Of a stretch of DNA of 64,000 bases, positions 12,331 to 23,438 are shown one piece after another. The notes beneath the pieces are model-generated. The model did no database searches, was not told the origin of the DNA, and was given only the letters and a program-made list of their open reading frames with translations. The stretch is from Crocodylus rhombifer. Taxonomy: Eukaryota > Chordata > Crocodylia > Crocodylidae. Numbering within the stretch: position 1 is the stretch's first letter; each line of letters opens with the position of its first letter. A program made the position numbers and the translations under genes. The stretch is taken from positions 156,903 to 220,902 of the forward strand of contig JAVSML010000976.1 of NCBI GenBank assembly GCA_038503035.1, read 5' to 3'.

Positions 12331-12893
12331 TCTTGAAGGTTAGTGACATCCTAATGCAGTGGTCTAGCTGATGTGGAGGCAGAACACCATCGTCACCCAA
12401 TAGAGTTTGACATCTGGTAACTCAGGAGCTGTTTGAGCCTGTACAAAACAATGGCAAGAGCAGCTCCATGGCTAGAGCAGAGTGAAAAGCAGTGGTGGCT
12501 CCCACTTGCATTCAGGAGGCTGCATCCTATCTCTGGCTGATACCCCTTGTGTAGCCAGCCTACTGGGTGCTTGGAAGCCGTGTTCAAGGGCCTTACCCCA
12601 TCTACGGCCACAGGAACATAGTGGAGCATTGGTAGAAAGGCTGGCAGAGACCAATCAAGGTGCATAGCGAGCAGCTGTCAAATGCCCAGCTGAGAGCAGG
12701 ACCACGTTCTTCTTGTGTTTGTTCCCAGCCAGTTGCAGAGACACAGGCTTCAGCTACACAGTCAGGACTGCTTCTTTCACAGCTCACCCGAGCATCATCC
12801 CCTTCAGCTCTCGGCTCTAGGTGTAGGCCATGAAGCTGCTCCATTTCCCTGCAGGAACAGGCAAGGAATCCACTCACATTTCCCTCATCACAA

Positions 12894-12991
12894 GGGATCC
12901 CGGTTTTCTCTGGAAAAAAAATATTCCCCAGTTGTAGGATTAAAAAAAGTAAACCCAAATCCATATTTTTGTGCTATTAAAGTGAGACACC

Positions 12992-13028
<37 letters not shown>

Positions 13029-13130
13029 TAGTAGTGTTTCATTTTAATCACAGAAAAATGTGAATGCGGGATTACTTTTTTTAATCCAAAAATTGTTGAT
13101 TTTTTTTTAATCAAGGAAAACTAGGATCCC
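12894..13130. mobile_element. Palindromic MITE-like element with (TG)n centre
   Basis: The ends are inverted: GGGATCCCGGTTTTC at 12894 and GAAAACTAGGATCCC finishing at 13130. The arms match further inward (left AAAAAAAGTAAACCC; right GGATTACTTTTTTTAATCC), and the loop is a TG microsatellite at 12994-13026. The right half recurs beside CFAP410 at 37394-37480. The known crocodilian MITE family Chompy is one candidate identity, but I cannot confirm it from sequence alone. Confidence 0.75.
12994..13026. repeat. (TG)n microsatellite
   Basis: About 16 TG dinucleotides without interruption, inside the palindromic element. Confidence 0.97.
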
Positions 13131-13841
13131 TGCTCATTACCCTTCCTTGCTTCTCTAAGCCAGAATCACATTTACCTCCCTCCCCCTGCAGAACATCTGG
13201 GAGCCCCTTCCTTGCACCACCGGAGCAAGACAGGTGACAAATGCTAGGAGTGCCCAGGTAAGAAACAGGGGTCCAAACAGTCTCCCAAATTGCGGGGGAG
13301 GGCACACGCAGCTAGGCAAGGCCTTAAATGCTTATATACCAATGCTCATAGTATGGGGAATAAATAGGACGAACTCGCCCTCAGAATAGCCAGTTCAGAC
13401 CCAGACATAATAGGGCTTACAGAAACATGGTGGGATTCATCCCACAACTGGGCAGTTAGCATTAGGGGCTATAGGCTTTACAGGTGGGACAGAGAAGGAA
13501 GGAAAGGTGGGGGTGTGGCGCTTTATGTCAAGGAGCAATACACATCCCCTGCCAGCAAAATGGAGTCAGAGGAAGGGCAAGCTGCAGTGCTCTGGGTCAA
13601 GATATAAGGGGGCCATGGGAAGAGGGATCTAATGGTGGGGGTCTACTACAGACCCCCCAGCCAAGGGGAGGAGCTGGACCGGGAATTTTCGGGCCAGCCT
13701 GCAGAGGCACTTAAGGCAAGGGATGTAGTTGTCATGGGTGATTTAAATTAGCTGGACATCTGCCGGGAGGAACAGTCAGCCAGGTCAGACCGTTCCAGGA
13801 GGTTTCTGGCTGAGATACAGGACCTCCACTTAACCCAGGAG

Positions 13842-14726
13842 GTGCACGGTACCACCAGAGGAAATGCCCTGTTGGACCTGGTCCTGGCCACAGGCGATGA
13901 CCTGGTCAGGGGCCTCCAGGTCCTCAACCACCTGGGCGATAGCAATCATGGCTTGATGGAGTTTACCATCCAGTGCAGGGTGTCAAGGGCCTGCAGCAAA
14001 GCAGTAGCCCTCAACTTCAAGAGGGCCAACTTCAACGAGTTGAGATTAGTGGAAGAGGCACTGAGGTTCCCAAGAGCAGGGAAGTCCAGTGCCCAAGATG
14101 AGTGGTCATTCCTTAAAGAGATGATACTCAGGGCCCAAGGGGTATCCATCCCAACAAGAAGAAAGGGAGGCAGGAGTGCCCAAAAGCCCCCCTGGCTCAC
14201 CAAGGGCATCCGGGAATGCCTGATTGCCAAAAAGGCGGCGTACACCCAGTGGAAGGGGGTTGTTATCTCCAAAGAGGAGTATACCTCCTCTGCTCGGGCG
14301 TATAGGGGGGCTGTCAGGAAAACTAAGGTGGACATAGAGCTAGGACTAGCGTCCAAAATCAAAGATAATAAAAAGTGCTTTTTCAAATATATAGGGAGGA
14401 TGAAGAAAGCACCAGGAAATTTGGTGCCCCTGCAAGATCCTCTGGGCAATCTGGTGGTTGCGCCAGAGGAGAAAGTGGACGTCTTTAACCAATTCTTCAC
14501 CTCTGTTTTCTCGTGCAGGGACTGGGACTTCCCCACTGTGATGCAAGATGGACTCGAGGGGAACGCCTCCAGACCGCAGGCTGGGGAGGACCGGGTTAGA
14601 GAGCTTCTGGAGGGGCGGGACGTGTTCAAATCAGCAGGTCCAGATGCTCTCCACCCCAGGGTGTTGAGGGTGCTAGCAGGGGTTATTGCAGGGCCCTTGG
14701 CATGGCTTTACAAGTGCTCGTGGTGA
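13842..14726 (+). pseudogene. CR1 ORF2 fragment (endonuclease end to start of RT)
   Basis: Longest remaining open stretch of the CR1, 294 codons. It has GNALLDLVLATGDDLVRG and SNHGLMEFTIQ from the end of the endonuclease, the linker NKKCFFKYIGRMKKAPGNL, and SAGPDALHPRVLR at the entry to the RT. It stops at TGA just before the IFKKERRED block, which continues in another frame at 14736. Confidence 0.85.
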
Positions 14727-14735
14727 TCAGGCCAG

Positions 14736-15360
14736 GTGCCAGGTGGTTGCAAGATGGTCGACGTGGTCCCCATCTTTAAAAAAGAGAGGAGGGAGGACCC
14801 GGGCAACTATAGGCCCGTCAGTCTTATCTCAATCCCAGGGAAACTCATTAAGATCATCAAGGAGCACATTTGCGATGGGCCGGCCTCAGGGATGATGCTC
14901 AAGGGCAACCAGCACGATTTCATTATGGGCAGGTCATGTCAGACCAAGCTGACTGCCTTTTATGATCAGGTCACAAAAGCATTGGATGCAGGTGTCGCCG
15001 TGGAAATAGTCTTTCTGGACTTCAGCAAGGCCTTTGACGCCGTCTCCCACCCCATCCTCATTAAAAAAATTGGGCGACTGTGGCATTGATGCCTACACAG
15101 TCAGATGGATTGCAGACTGGCTGAAGGGTCGTACTCAGAGGGTGGTGGTGGACGGGTCATATTCGACCTGGGGGGAAGTGGGCAGCGGAGTCCCCCAGGG
15201 CTCCGTCCTTGAGCCCGCGCTGCTCAATCTCTTTATCAGTGATTTGGATGATGGGGTGAAAAGCAACCTGCTTAAATTCACTGACGATACCAAAATTTGG
15301 GGTGAGGTGAGCACGCCAGTAGGGAGGGAAAGACTGCAGCAAGACCTGGATAGGTTGTAG
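14736..15360 (+). pseudogene. CR1 reverse transcriptase core, frameshifted
   Basis: Two overlapping frames (14736-15089 and 15034-15360) carry the RT fingers and palm: NYRPVSLISIPGKLIKIIKE, VFLDFSKAFDAVSHP, GSGVPQGSVLEPALLNLFI and KFTDDTKIWG. The change of frame near 15070 follows a run of seven A residues, and a TAG at 15358 ends the second frame. Confidence 0.85.
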
Positions 15361-16160
15361 GGGTGGGCTAACAAAAACAGGCTGCATTTCAATACTGACA
15401 AGTGCAGGGTGCTGCATTTGGGCAGTAGTAACCAGCATCACACTTATAAGATGGAAAACTCCCTTCTTGAGAACAGAGAGGAAGAAAGGGATCTTGGAGT
15501 CATTATTGACTCCAAGATGAACATGGGCTGACAATGCGAGGTCACGGTTGGCAGGGCTAACCAGACCTTGTCGTGCATCCACAGGTGCATCTCTAGCAGG
15601 GCCAAGGAGGTGATTCTTCCCCTCTACGCGACACTGGTCAGGCCACAGCTGGAGTACTGCTTCCAGTTCTGTTCACCCCATTTCAGGAGGGATGTGGACA
15701 ACATTGAGAGGGTCCAGAGGAGGGCCACCCACATGATCCCAGAACTACAGGGCAGACCCTACAATGAAAGACTGCGGGACCTGAACCTATTCAGCCTTCA
15801 CAAGCGAAGGCTGATGGGGGACCTGGTGACAGTCTATAAACTCACTAGGGGGGGACCAGAAGGGTTTGGGAGAGACCTTGTTTCCCCTAGCACCCCCTGG
15901 CATGACAAGGAATAACGGCCACAAGTTGCTGGAGAATAGGTTTAGACATCTGTAAGAACTACTTCACGGACTGGGCGGCTAGGGTCTGGAACCAACTTCC
16001 AAGGGAAGTGGTGCTGACTCCTACCCTGGGGGTTTTTAAGAGGAGGCGTGATGCCTACCTGACTGGGATCATTTGAGCTCAGTTTTTTCTCCTGCCCAGG
16101 CAGGGGGTTGGATTTGAAGATCTACAAGGTCCCTTCCAACCTGACTTCTATGATTCTATG

Positions 16161-19100
16161 AACAAATCAAAACTATCTCTGGCCAGTGGTGGAAAACCAT
16201 TGCACCCCTCAGCGAGGCAAGAGACAGGATTGGCCTAAATGCACAACCCTATCTGAACTTAGCACTTGAATCATGTAAGTAGAGAGCCTGATAGTGTTAG
16301 TACCACCCCTCCTGACTGCTGTGATCCTGAGGTCAGTCACAGCTTGCCTTTTGGCAGATGCATGCCCCTAGAGACCCAGCTTTTTAACAGCTTCCAAGTT
16401 CTGCATGTGAAAATTTTCCTCCCAGAGTTCAAGCTGGGATATCATGCCAGACCCTGGTGGAACAAGCCAGGCCCTGGCTCCACATCAGTGGAAATGGGTC
16501 TCAAAGGAGCTGACTGCCCCTTTTGCCTCTTTTGAGTACTGGCCACTGGGGCAGTCTCCAGCACTTGCCTTTTGGTTCCTATCAGTTAGTTAAGAAAAGG
16601 CTGATTCTCAGGGCTGCTGCCTGGTGTCCCTGGGCAAGCATTCAGCTGAGCTGTTGATAAATGGCTGCAGCATTCAGGAAGCTGGAGAGAGGCCATGTCT
16701 GCTGAATTTGGTGCTCATGAATTTGGGAATCTCTTTGAGACATGTGCCCGGAGCAAGCAAAGAGGCTCCCTTCTACACAGGTTTCCTTCTCCGTCAGCCT
16801 TCCTCAAACACACTGCCACAGGACATCTGGAGCTATGGGAATGGTGTAACTAGATGTTGGTTTGCATAGCTGGGGAACGCAGACAAGGAGCACTTAGGCC
16901 AAAGAAGAGCTGAGACAGAAAGAGTGGAAATGAGTGCTACTGCATCACCGTAACAGAAGGGAAGATGGTCACCTCCTGTTCAGAGATGCAGGTTCTGTAA
17001 CAAGCATGGGGAGCAGGGATGTATTCAGATAGCGAGACTATATAACAAGGTATTCAGACAGCAAATGGACCGTCCCCAACTATATCACCCCATCCCTTCC
17101 CCTTCCCAAACTGTTGCGCTGCCCTGTGTCCCTGCCTAATCCATGGCTCTGCTTTTTGCTGCCTGCCCAGCTGCCCGCATGCCACATACCAACGCTGTCT
17201 ATACCACTTGTGGCACGCATGCTGCCGATTGCCTTCCACTGTTCTACGGGGTGATGTCTGGGGCACAAGTGATGCCTGTGGATGAATGATACAGCTGAAT
17301 CAAACAGGGGGAATCAGGGCTCAGTGAAAGTAATCCTGAAAGAGAGGGGGAAACAAACAAACCTGTAAACACTAAGGATGAAAGGTGAAAAGCCAGGAGG
17401 AAGCTTGCAGCTGAGATGGAACAGCTGAAAAAAATAAGGAGCTGTAGGCAGAAGACTGTTTTCCTGCTCCCTGTGGCAACAACCTCATGCTTAGTCTTTT
17501 TAATTTCTTCTCTCAGGACAGCTAAAATTCCTGGTGCCTGAGGGTCTATGAGGACTGCAGGAGCAAACAGCAGCTCTTCATTTCCCCAATGTTCAAAGGC
17601 ATGATCTCTAGCAGCTGGCCAGCCTTCAGAGAAGCTCAGGGAGAGATGGGGCCCACAGGCCTTGGCAGCCCTGCTGCCTTGGAGCAGTGTGAGCCACTAA
17701 AGGGAGGAGAGAGCAAAACATTTTTAACAACAAAGAGGAACTGCATAGAAGTGCCTGGCAGTTCTATGTCCTCAAGGTAGAAGGCTGCCTGATACAGTTC
17801 AGCTAGCTAAACAACCATGGGCCAAACCCAAAGACAAGCTCCAAAAGAATCAAGGGCTGAGAGCTGCATAAGGTAAATCCATCAAGTTAAACATCTTGCT
17901 CTTTAGCCTGAGGTTAATGGTGGGTAATTACAATTGCCTTGGTAAATTGGGAGCTGCTCTAGCATCAGGATCTAACTTGTTAACAGGACCTTACTCCTGG
18001 TCCCAGATCTCCTGTCCTGGCATGGAGACAGAATGCTTCAACTAGACTTGCACTGCCTCATCTCATGGCATAGATGCTGAGTGGGTCTCATAGTTAGCAC
18101 AAGGATGCTCAGGTCAGGTCAGGTACAGTACATCTTCAGCCACCACTTGGAGAACTCTATTAGACACATCTATCTAATAAGCCATATCTATCTGTCTAGA
18201 TTTTACCCTGGTGCCTGTCAAAAGCAACTACCAACTACCTCCTCTGTTCCCCGCATTCTGGACTGCATGCAAGCTAAAGAAGAAAGGCTCAGCTGTAAGC
18301 TCGGTTAAAGTACAGTTAGTAGCTCTCTCAGCCTACACCCACCTGCAAGTGGCAGACCTCTTTTTTCCCCACCCAGTCTCTTGGGTTCCTCAAAGGTCTC
18401 ACTGACCAATGTGCTTCTGTGTAGGCAAAAGACCTGGTGCCTCAGTGACTTGCAAAATCTGGCCCTTGCAGGCTTGTTATCGCCACTTGGGCCCTTGGGC
18501 ATATGCTTCTTGCTCTATTTGTTGATGAAAATGTGAGAGGCATTTCTGGTAGCAATCACATCAGCAGGTAGGGTAGGCAAGATCCACACTGACAGAGCAG
18601 ACCCACCATAAACTCCTATATCCTGATAAAGTCACCTTGAGAAATCCTTCCAAAGGTTTTAGCAGAGGAAAATCCCAGGAATCAGATGGTTCTGCCACTG
18701 CTCTTCCCACAGCTACATCCCCCCTGCACTGAAGCTTCTCTGCCTCTTGATGTTAAGAGGCTTCTCGCCTATATTTTACCAAGATTAAGCCTTTCCGTTA
18801 GCCTCCCTAGCTCATTGTCAGAGCAGACAGAACTAAATGCACAGTAGTTATAGCCCTAAGAGGTCTAACTGGATCCAAAAGTTGTGTTAACCCGTTTATG
18901 CGACTCCCAAGGGAAAGCCTCCATCCATGATGTGAGCCCATTTCCCTAGATTACAGGCTGCATCCATAAGCCTTTCCTCATGGGGTCTCCATAAACAGTA
19001 TCTTCCGAGCTGCTACCTCCAACTCAAGAAAGACCTTCAACCAAGGACTGTACGTGTGTGGAGGCTTCAAATGATGCTGATTTTGGTCAGATGATCCTTC

Positions 19101-19340
19101 CATCTCTGTTTGCTGAGGCGGCTCTTAAGACCCACCTCCAGGCATGTATCAGCACTACTTCAGAGTCACCCCCAAATAAGAACACATCTGGACAATCATG
19201 CAAAAGAGGAAAGGACATTACTTACCAATGCCTGGAGTTCTTCTAGATGGGCATGTGTCACCTGCCTTCCTTCCTCTTCCTGGGAGTCATGAGCTACAGG
19301 GGGAGCTAGGAGCTCATAATTGACCATAAAATGAATACGA
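16161..19340. other. Intergenic DNA, one hAT-like copy, otherwise featureless
   Basis: Apart from the inverted hAT-like copy near 17.06-17.24 kb I see no exon-like segment with flanking splice sites and conserved protein sequence, and no other clear repeat. Confidence 0.6.
17055..17241 (-). mobile_element. hAT-like element (family A, copy 2, inverted)
   Basis: Read on the minus strand it begins CAGTGGAAGGCAATCGGCAG and contains GTGCCACAAGTGG and GGCAGCAAAAAGCAGAGCC, matching copies at 3.46 and 26.11 kb. No convincing target duplication was found, so the boundaries are approximate. Confidence 0.55.
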
Positions 19341-19985
19341 GTTACCAGTGTGATCCTACAGTTAGCAGAGCACAAAATAGGCTGGCATACATCAACCAAT
19401 TCATCTCAAGCAAAACTAAGGAAGTTATTTTCCTGCTCTAGTGGGCATTGATGAGGTGGCAGCTGGAGTATTGCATCCAGTTCTGGGTGCCATACTTCAA
19501 GAAGGATGTGGAGAAGCTTGAGAGTCCACAGAAGAACCACTCATATGATTAGAGGCCTGAAGAGCAAGCCATATGAGGAAGGGCTGACAGATATGGGACT
19601 GCTCAGTCTAGAAAAGAGAAGACTGCAGAGATTTATAACTATATCGGGGTTAACATCAGAGGATAGGCAAACAACTATTCACCAAAGTGCCGCAGGGGAA
19701 AACCAGGAGCAAGAGTCATACGCTCCTGAAAGAAGTTTTCAGACCAGATATAAGGACAATTTTTTTTCAGAGTTTGTGTGACCAGACTCTGGAATAGACT
19801 CCCAGCAGAGGTGATGCAGGCACCTACCCTGGAGATCTTCAAAGGGACACTGGACACACACCTTTGGGGTTATTTGACTCCAGTAATCTTTCCTGCCCAG
19901 AGCAGAAGGACTGGACCCGATAATCTTACAGGGTCCCTTCCAGACCTAAAGTTCTGTGACTCTATAAATCAGCATTTGAGATTAA
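19340..19985 (+). mobile_element. CR1 LINE 3' fragment
   Basis: Translated remnants include the CR1 C-terminal block ([39 protein letters not shown]), and the 3' end GGGTCCCTTCCAGACCTAAAGTTCTGTGACTC is CR1-like. 5' truncated; frame broken. Confidence 0.88.
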
Positions 19986-20466
19986 ACTGAAGAGGAGGAA
20001 GTGTCCACCACCATTCAGCCCTTTGGCACAGGGTTGGAGCACCTGTTGTGGGGGCTGCTAAGGCACAAGCCTCTGGTTAAAGGTATAGGGCTGAGCAAAC
20101 CCAGAGGTGGGAATGCATATGGGGACAGTACATCTTACATCTTAAAAGAACTCCCATATCTGGTAGTGGTAGTAAGTAGGTAGATGTTTCCAGTGTAGAT
20201 ACGGCTTAAGGTGTGCCCCTGAAATGTAGCTTCTTCCTTCTGCCAGTCCCTTAACCTCTAAACTACATCAGGTTCCAACTGCCCTGACCTGTCTCCTAAC
20301 TGCACCGTGCCCTCCTACACTGCAGTGTTTCTAATCACTGATTACTGAAAAAAGCTGCACCTTGACATTAAAAGCATATTGTGCTAGCAGCTGAGCATAC
20401 ACAAAGTAAGAGATCGTCACTGCCCCATTTTGCTGGGTTGTTGGTTGTAGCTGTGCTGGTCTAAGA

Positions 20467-21119
20467 CATAGGCAGGCAAGGTTCTTTGGGTAGATGTAAC
20501 ATCTTTTATTAGACCAACTGAGTAGTTGGAAAAAAGTTCTTTGCAAGCTTTCGGGCACAATCAACCTTCTTCAGGCACAGGGAGTCTCTGTTGTTCTAAT
20601 CCTCAAAGGGAACTTACAAAAAACCTTTCATAGCTACTGGATACAAAAAATCATGGACTCAATATAGACATTGGATTTATGATGCATTATAACCTGCCTG
20701 ACATTTGATTCACCAGGTACCTGCCAAACCTGACCTTTTACACTTTTCTTTCCCCCACTTCCTCCCCTCCCTTTTCTACCCTTTGTCTTCCTAATTTTCA
20801 GTTATTTACTTTTTCCACAGACAGCCTCTTTTCTACCTTGGAAAACTACTACAGTAGAGTCTTAGAGTCTCCCTTATGTACCTTTAGCTTCTCTCCCCTC
20901 CCCCCCGGCCTTGTTCCCACCTCCATTCTTTTCTCTGCTTTGTGTTTTCTTAATTTCCACCTATTTATATTCTCACCAACATCCTGTCACAGAACAGCAA
21001 AGACTCCTTATGCCTGAAGAAGGGTGATTGCACCCAAAAGCTTGCAAAGAACTTTTTTCCAATTACTCAGTTGGTCTAATAAAAGATAATCACATCTACC
21101 CAAAGAACCTTGCCTATCA
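20467..21119. mobile_element. Foldback element with about 110-bp inverted arms
   Basis: The left arm 20467-20579 (GGCAAGGTTCTTTGGGTAGA ... TTCTTCAGGCAC) is nearly the reverse complement of the right arm 21010-21119 (TGCCTGAAGAAGG ... CAAAGAACCTTGCC). Shared inner landmarks are TCTTTTATTAGACCAACTGA and CTTTGCAAGCTT. The spacer of about 430 bp has no open frame of note. This is a non-autonomous DNA-transposon structure; I do not name the superfamily. Confidence 0.85.
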
Positions 21120-23309
21120 CTGCTTCAAAGACCTTGCTCTAAATAGACCAAGCAGATAGAGATTGGGGGGAAAGCTAAACTTGTCCAAGGCACACACTAC
21201 ACAGAAAGCACCTTGTGAAACCATGCTAGCTGGTTTGAATTACAGAATGGGCTGCTGTATAGTGAGGCCCTTTCAGATTATGCAGCATATCTGGGAGACC
21301 CAGCATTTCAGCATATTACCTGCCAAAGCAGCTGAATGGTAATCCAGCATCACAGCCAGGATGGGGTGGACGACCCTGGCATAGCCAAATTCTTCTGCTG
21401 GCAACTTGATTATTTTTAACAAAAAATAAAGCCTTATTAACACCAGGATGAACAGAGGAGACAATTATTTCTTTATAAAGCAGCAATTGGAAAAGTAAAT
21501 AACTGCTTCTGGACATGTAGAGAATGACAATGACAACTACAGGGTCTCTTTATGGCTCAGGTGTTCTTACCCTGTCATTCAGGCTCTTTTCCAGCTCTGG
21601 GAGACTAGAGGCAGAAATAACAGAACTGAGGTATGTCTATTTTAACAGGCTGGTTCTGTAGGGGATTTGAGAGAGCCTGCTCAGCTTTGCATGAAAACAA
21701 ACTGAAAAAATGAGGTCACAGGGGTGGGGTCAGGACCCTTGGAACAGAACCCAATAGTTAGAAGACAGAGTGGCAGGCAACTATGGGCCAAACTCTATTC
21801 TGCTATACAGGGTCCAAAAAATGAGCTTTGTACAGAGAACCTTCACATTGCTGGAGGTGAGAGGCCCTTGCTCTAGCCTGACACCAGCGGAGAAAGGACA
21901 CAGGAGTCAAATTGCTGGGCTGAAGGCTGGACAATGGAACAATACAATATGCAGGCCCTGACCCAAGCTTAACTACTGCTGGGGAGAGAGGCACGGAGGA
22001 GCACAGTTCCAGGAAAGACAATGACCCCAGTCTGCTATTCAGGCCTTGTGCTGGTCTCTAATCCTATCAGGATTTAGAACTGTCAGCGGGGGCAGCCATG
22101 TGGTATTTGCTACTGTGTTTCTGTGTGTTCCTGCTTGCAACTTTGTTAAATCAGCCCCTCCTTACTTAAAGAGTAGCATCCTTGTCTAAAAGAAAGCAAA
22201 GTACAGCTGGATCCTCTTCCCTTGTGAAGATTGATACTGTGTGTGAAATACTCAACCAAATGTTTTTTTTTAATGGAGCATTTACCCGTTCTAATGAGCT
22301 CAGCCTCTTTGACAAAGAAAAGCCATCAGCTTGCCAGCTAAGCAAATACCCCAGAAACCCTTTAGCTTGTTTCCTTCTCCCTAGATACCATGGGTGTTTG
22401 CTTCTGCTCTCCTTGTAGGCTTTTCTGAGGCTGAGGAGACAAGGGGTGAGTGGTGGTGCAGAGCAGAGCTGAACTTTGAAATACAAGAGAGAGCAGGTTG
22501 CCACCCAGAAGCTTGAACTTAGACCTAAATGCAACAACTATCTTTAAAGTCACTCAACGGACAAGAGGCCACAGAGTACAAAGCATGACTAGAAAAAAAG
22601 GGAAGGGTGGAAATAAACTAATACTTTGACTCCAAGCTCTGAGAAATGCACCACAGATTTAATGATTATCATAGGATATGTCCATTTTGTAAACTAGATT
22701 TCATAAAAATAAACTTCACTGAGGGAAACTGTTGCTGAAGTCTTCTCCCACTCCTGAAGGCACAAGTATATGCCCTTGCTGGGATACTATCCAATAGACC
22801 AGTTACCGCAGCTAGATGGCTTCAGCCCAGCCTTGCTATGACAGGTTTGTTCCAATACCGGCTTTAGTAGATATGGCGTTTCTTGCTGCTGGGAAGGCCC
22901 AGCCATTCCATTTCATTAGCACAAGTAGCAGCAGATACTAATTTCTCTTATTCCTCTTATACTGCTCACTTTTGCCTGAGGACTCCTAGCGAAGCCCTGA
23001 GCCAGCCACACAAATTACAAACACAGCAGAGCCTGTTACGCAGGCTAAAAGTATTCAATACGACTACATCAGATGCTCTGAGCATAGGCACAACATGCAC
23101 GGCCAAGGGGAATGTCATGCGGTTATGAGAACTTGTTTCATCTTATAGTCAGTAGCATCCTTGCAAACCCACCCACAGGTAAAGTGCAGCAGGATACAGA
23201 GCTTTTCCCTGTAACCTGAAGTGCATGTAGGCAGCAGCAGGTGCTACTAGTCTGGTTCTGGTGCTGTGAACCCACCAAATGACTACTCTGGAGAGTTCTG
23301 CAACAGGCA
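21120..23309. other. Intergenic DNA including likely CFAP410 3' UTR
   Basis: No gene recognised. The right end should hold the CFAP410 3' UTR on the minus strand. No AATAAA on that strand was found near the stop; an ATTAAA lies at 22658-22663 (minus), about 650 nt past the stop, and is a weak candidate for the polyadenylation signal. Confidence 0.5.
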
Positions 23310-23438
23310 CTATCGTTCTTCCTGAAGCTCCTTCTTCTGTAAGGCTTGGAGTCTCCTTCCCACCGTCTGGTGGACGATTTCCAGTCCCTCTGTGTCCAGT
23401 TCTTTCATGAGCAGCAGGATGGCATTCAGGATGTTGTT
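23310..23438 (-). CDS. CFAP410: CFAP410 terminal coding exon (helical C-terminal domain)
   Basis: This 129-nt exon encodes [20 protein letters not shown], then [22 protein letters not shown] and TAG (23310-23312). It matches human [20 protein letters not shown] closely; this is the short amphipathic C-terminal domain described as self-associating. Acceptor CTTAACAG. Confidence 0.95.
   Translation of the reverse strand, partial: NNILNAILLLMKELDTEGLEIVHQTVGRRLQALQKKELQEER

Larger units (their letters stand above)
13315..16160 (+). mobile_element. CR1 LINE, nearly full ORF2, inactivated
   Basis: CR1 non-LTR retrotransposon. The endonuclease part begins near 13.4 kb (TETWWD, GVYYRPP, GDLN, LLDLVLAT). 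The reverse transcriptase part follows (IFKKERREDPGNYRPVSL, FLDFSKAFDAVSHPILI, GSGVPQGSV, and FTDD in place of the YADD/FADD catalytic box). The C-terminal region is VQRRATHMI...NLFSLHKRRL, and the 3' end is TCCAACCTGACTTCTATGATTCTATG, the CR1 tail. Several in-frame stops and at least one frameshift near 15.07 kb break the reading frame, so this copy is dead. The 5' end is approximate and ORF1 is absent. Confidence 0.93.

Noticed and set aside
13946..14629. 227-codon minus-strand frame at the CR1
   Set aside because: Antisense shadow of CR1 ORF2; the plus-strand frame carries the recognised motifs.
22658..22663. ATTAAA as the CFAP410 polyadenylation signal
   Set aside because: A single non-canonical hexamer about 650 nt past the stop; too weak to call as a feature.
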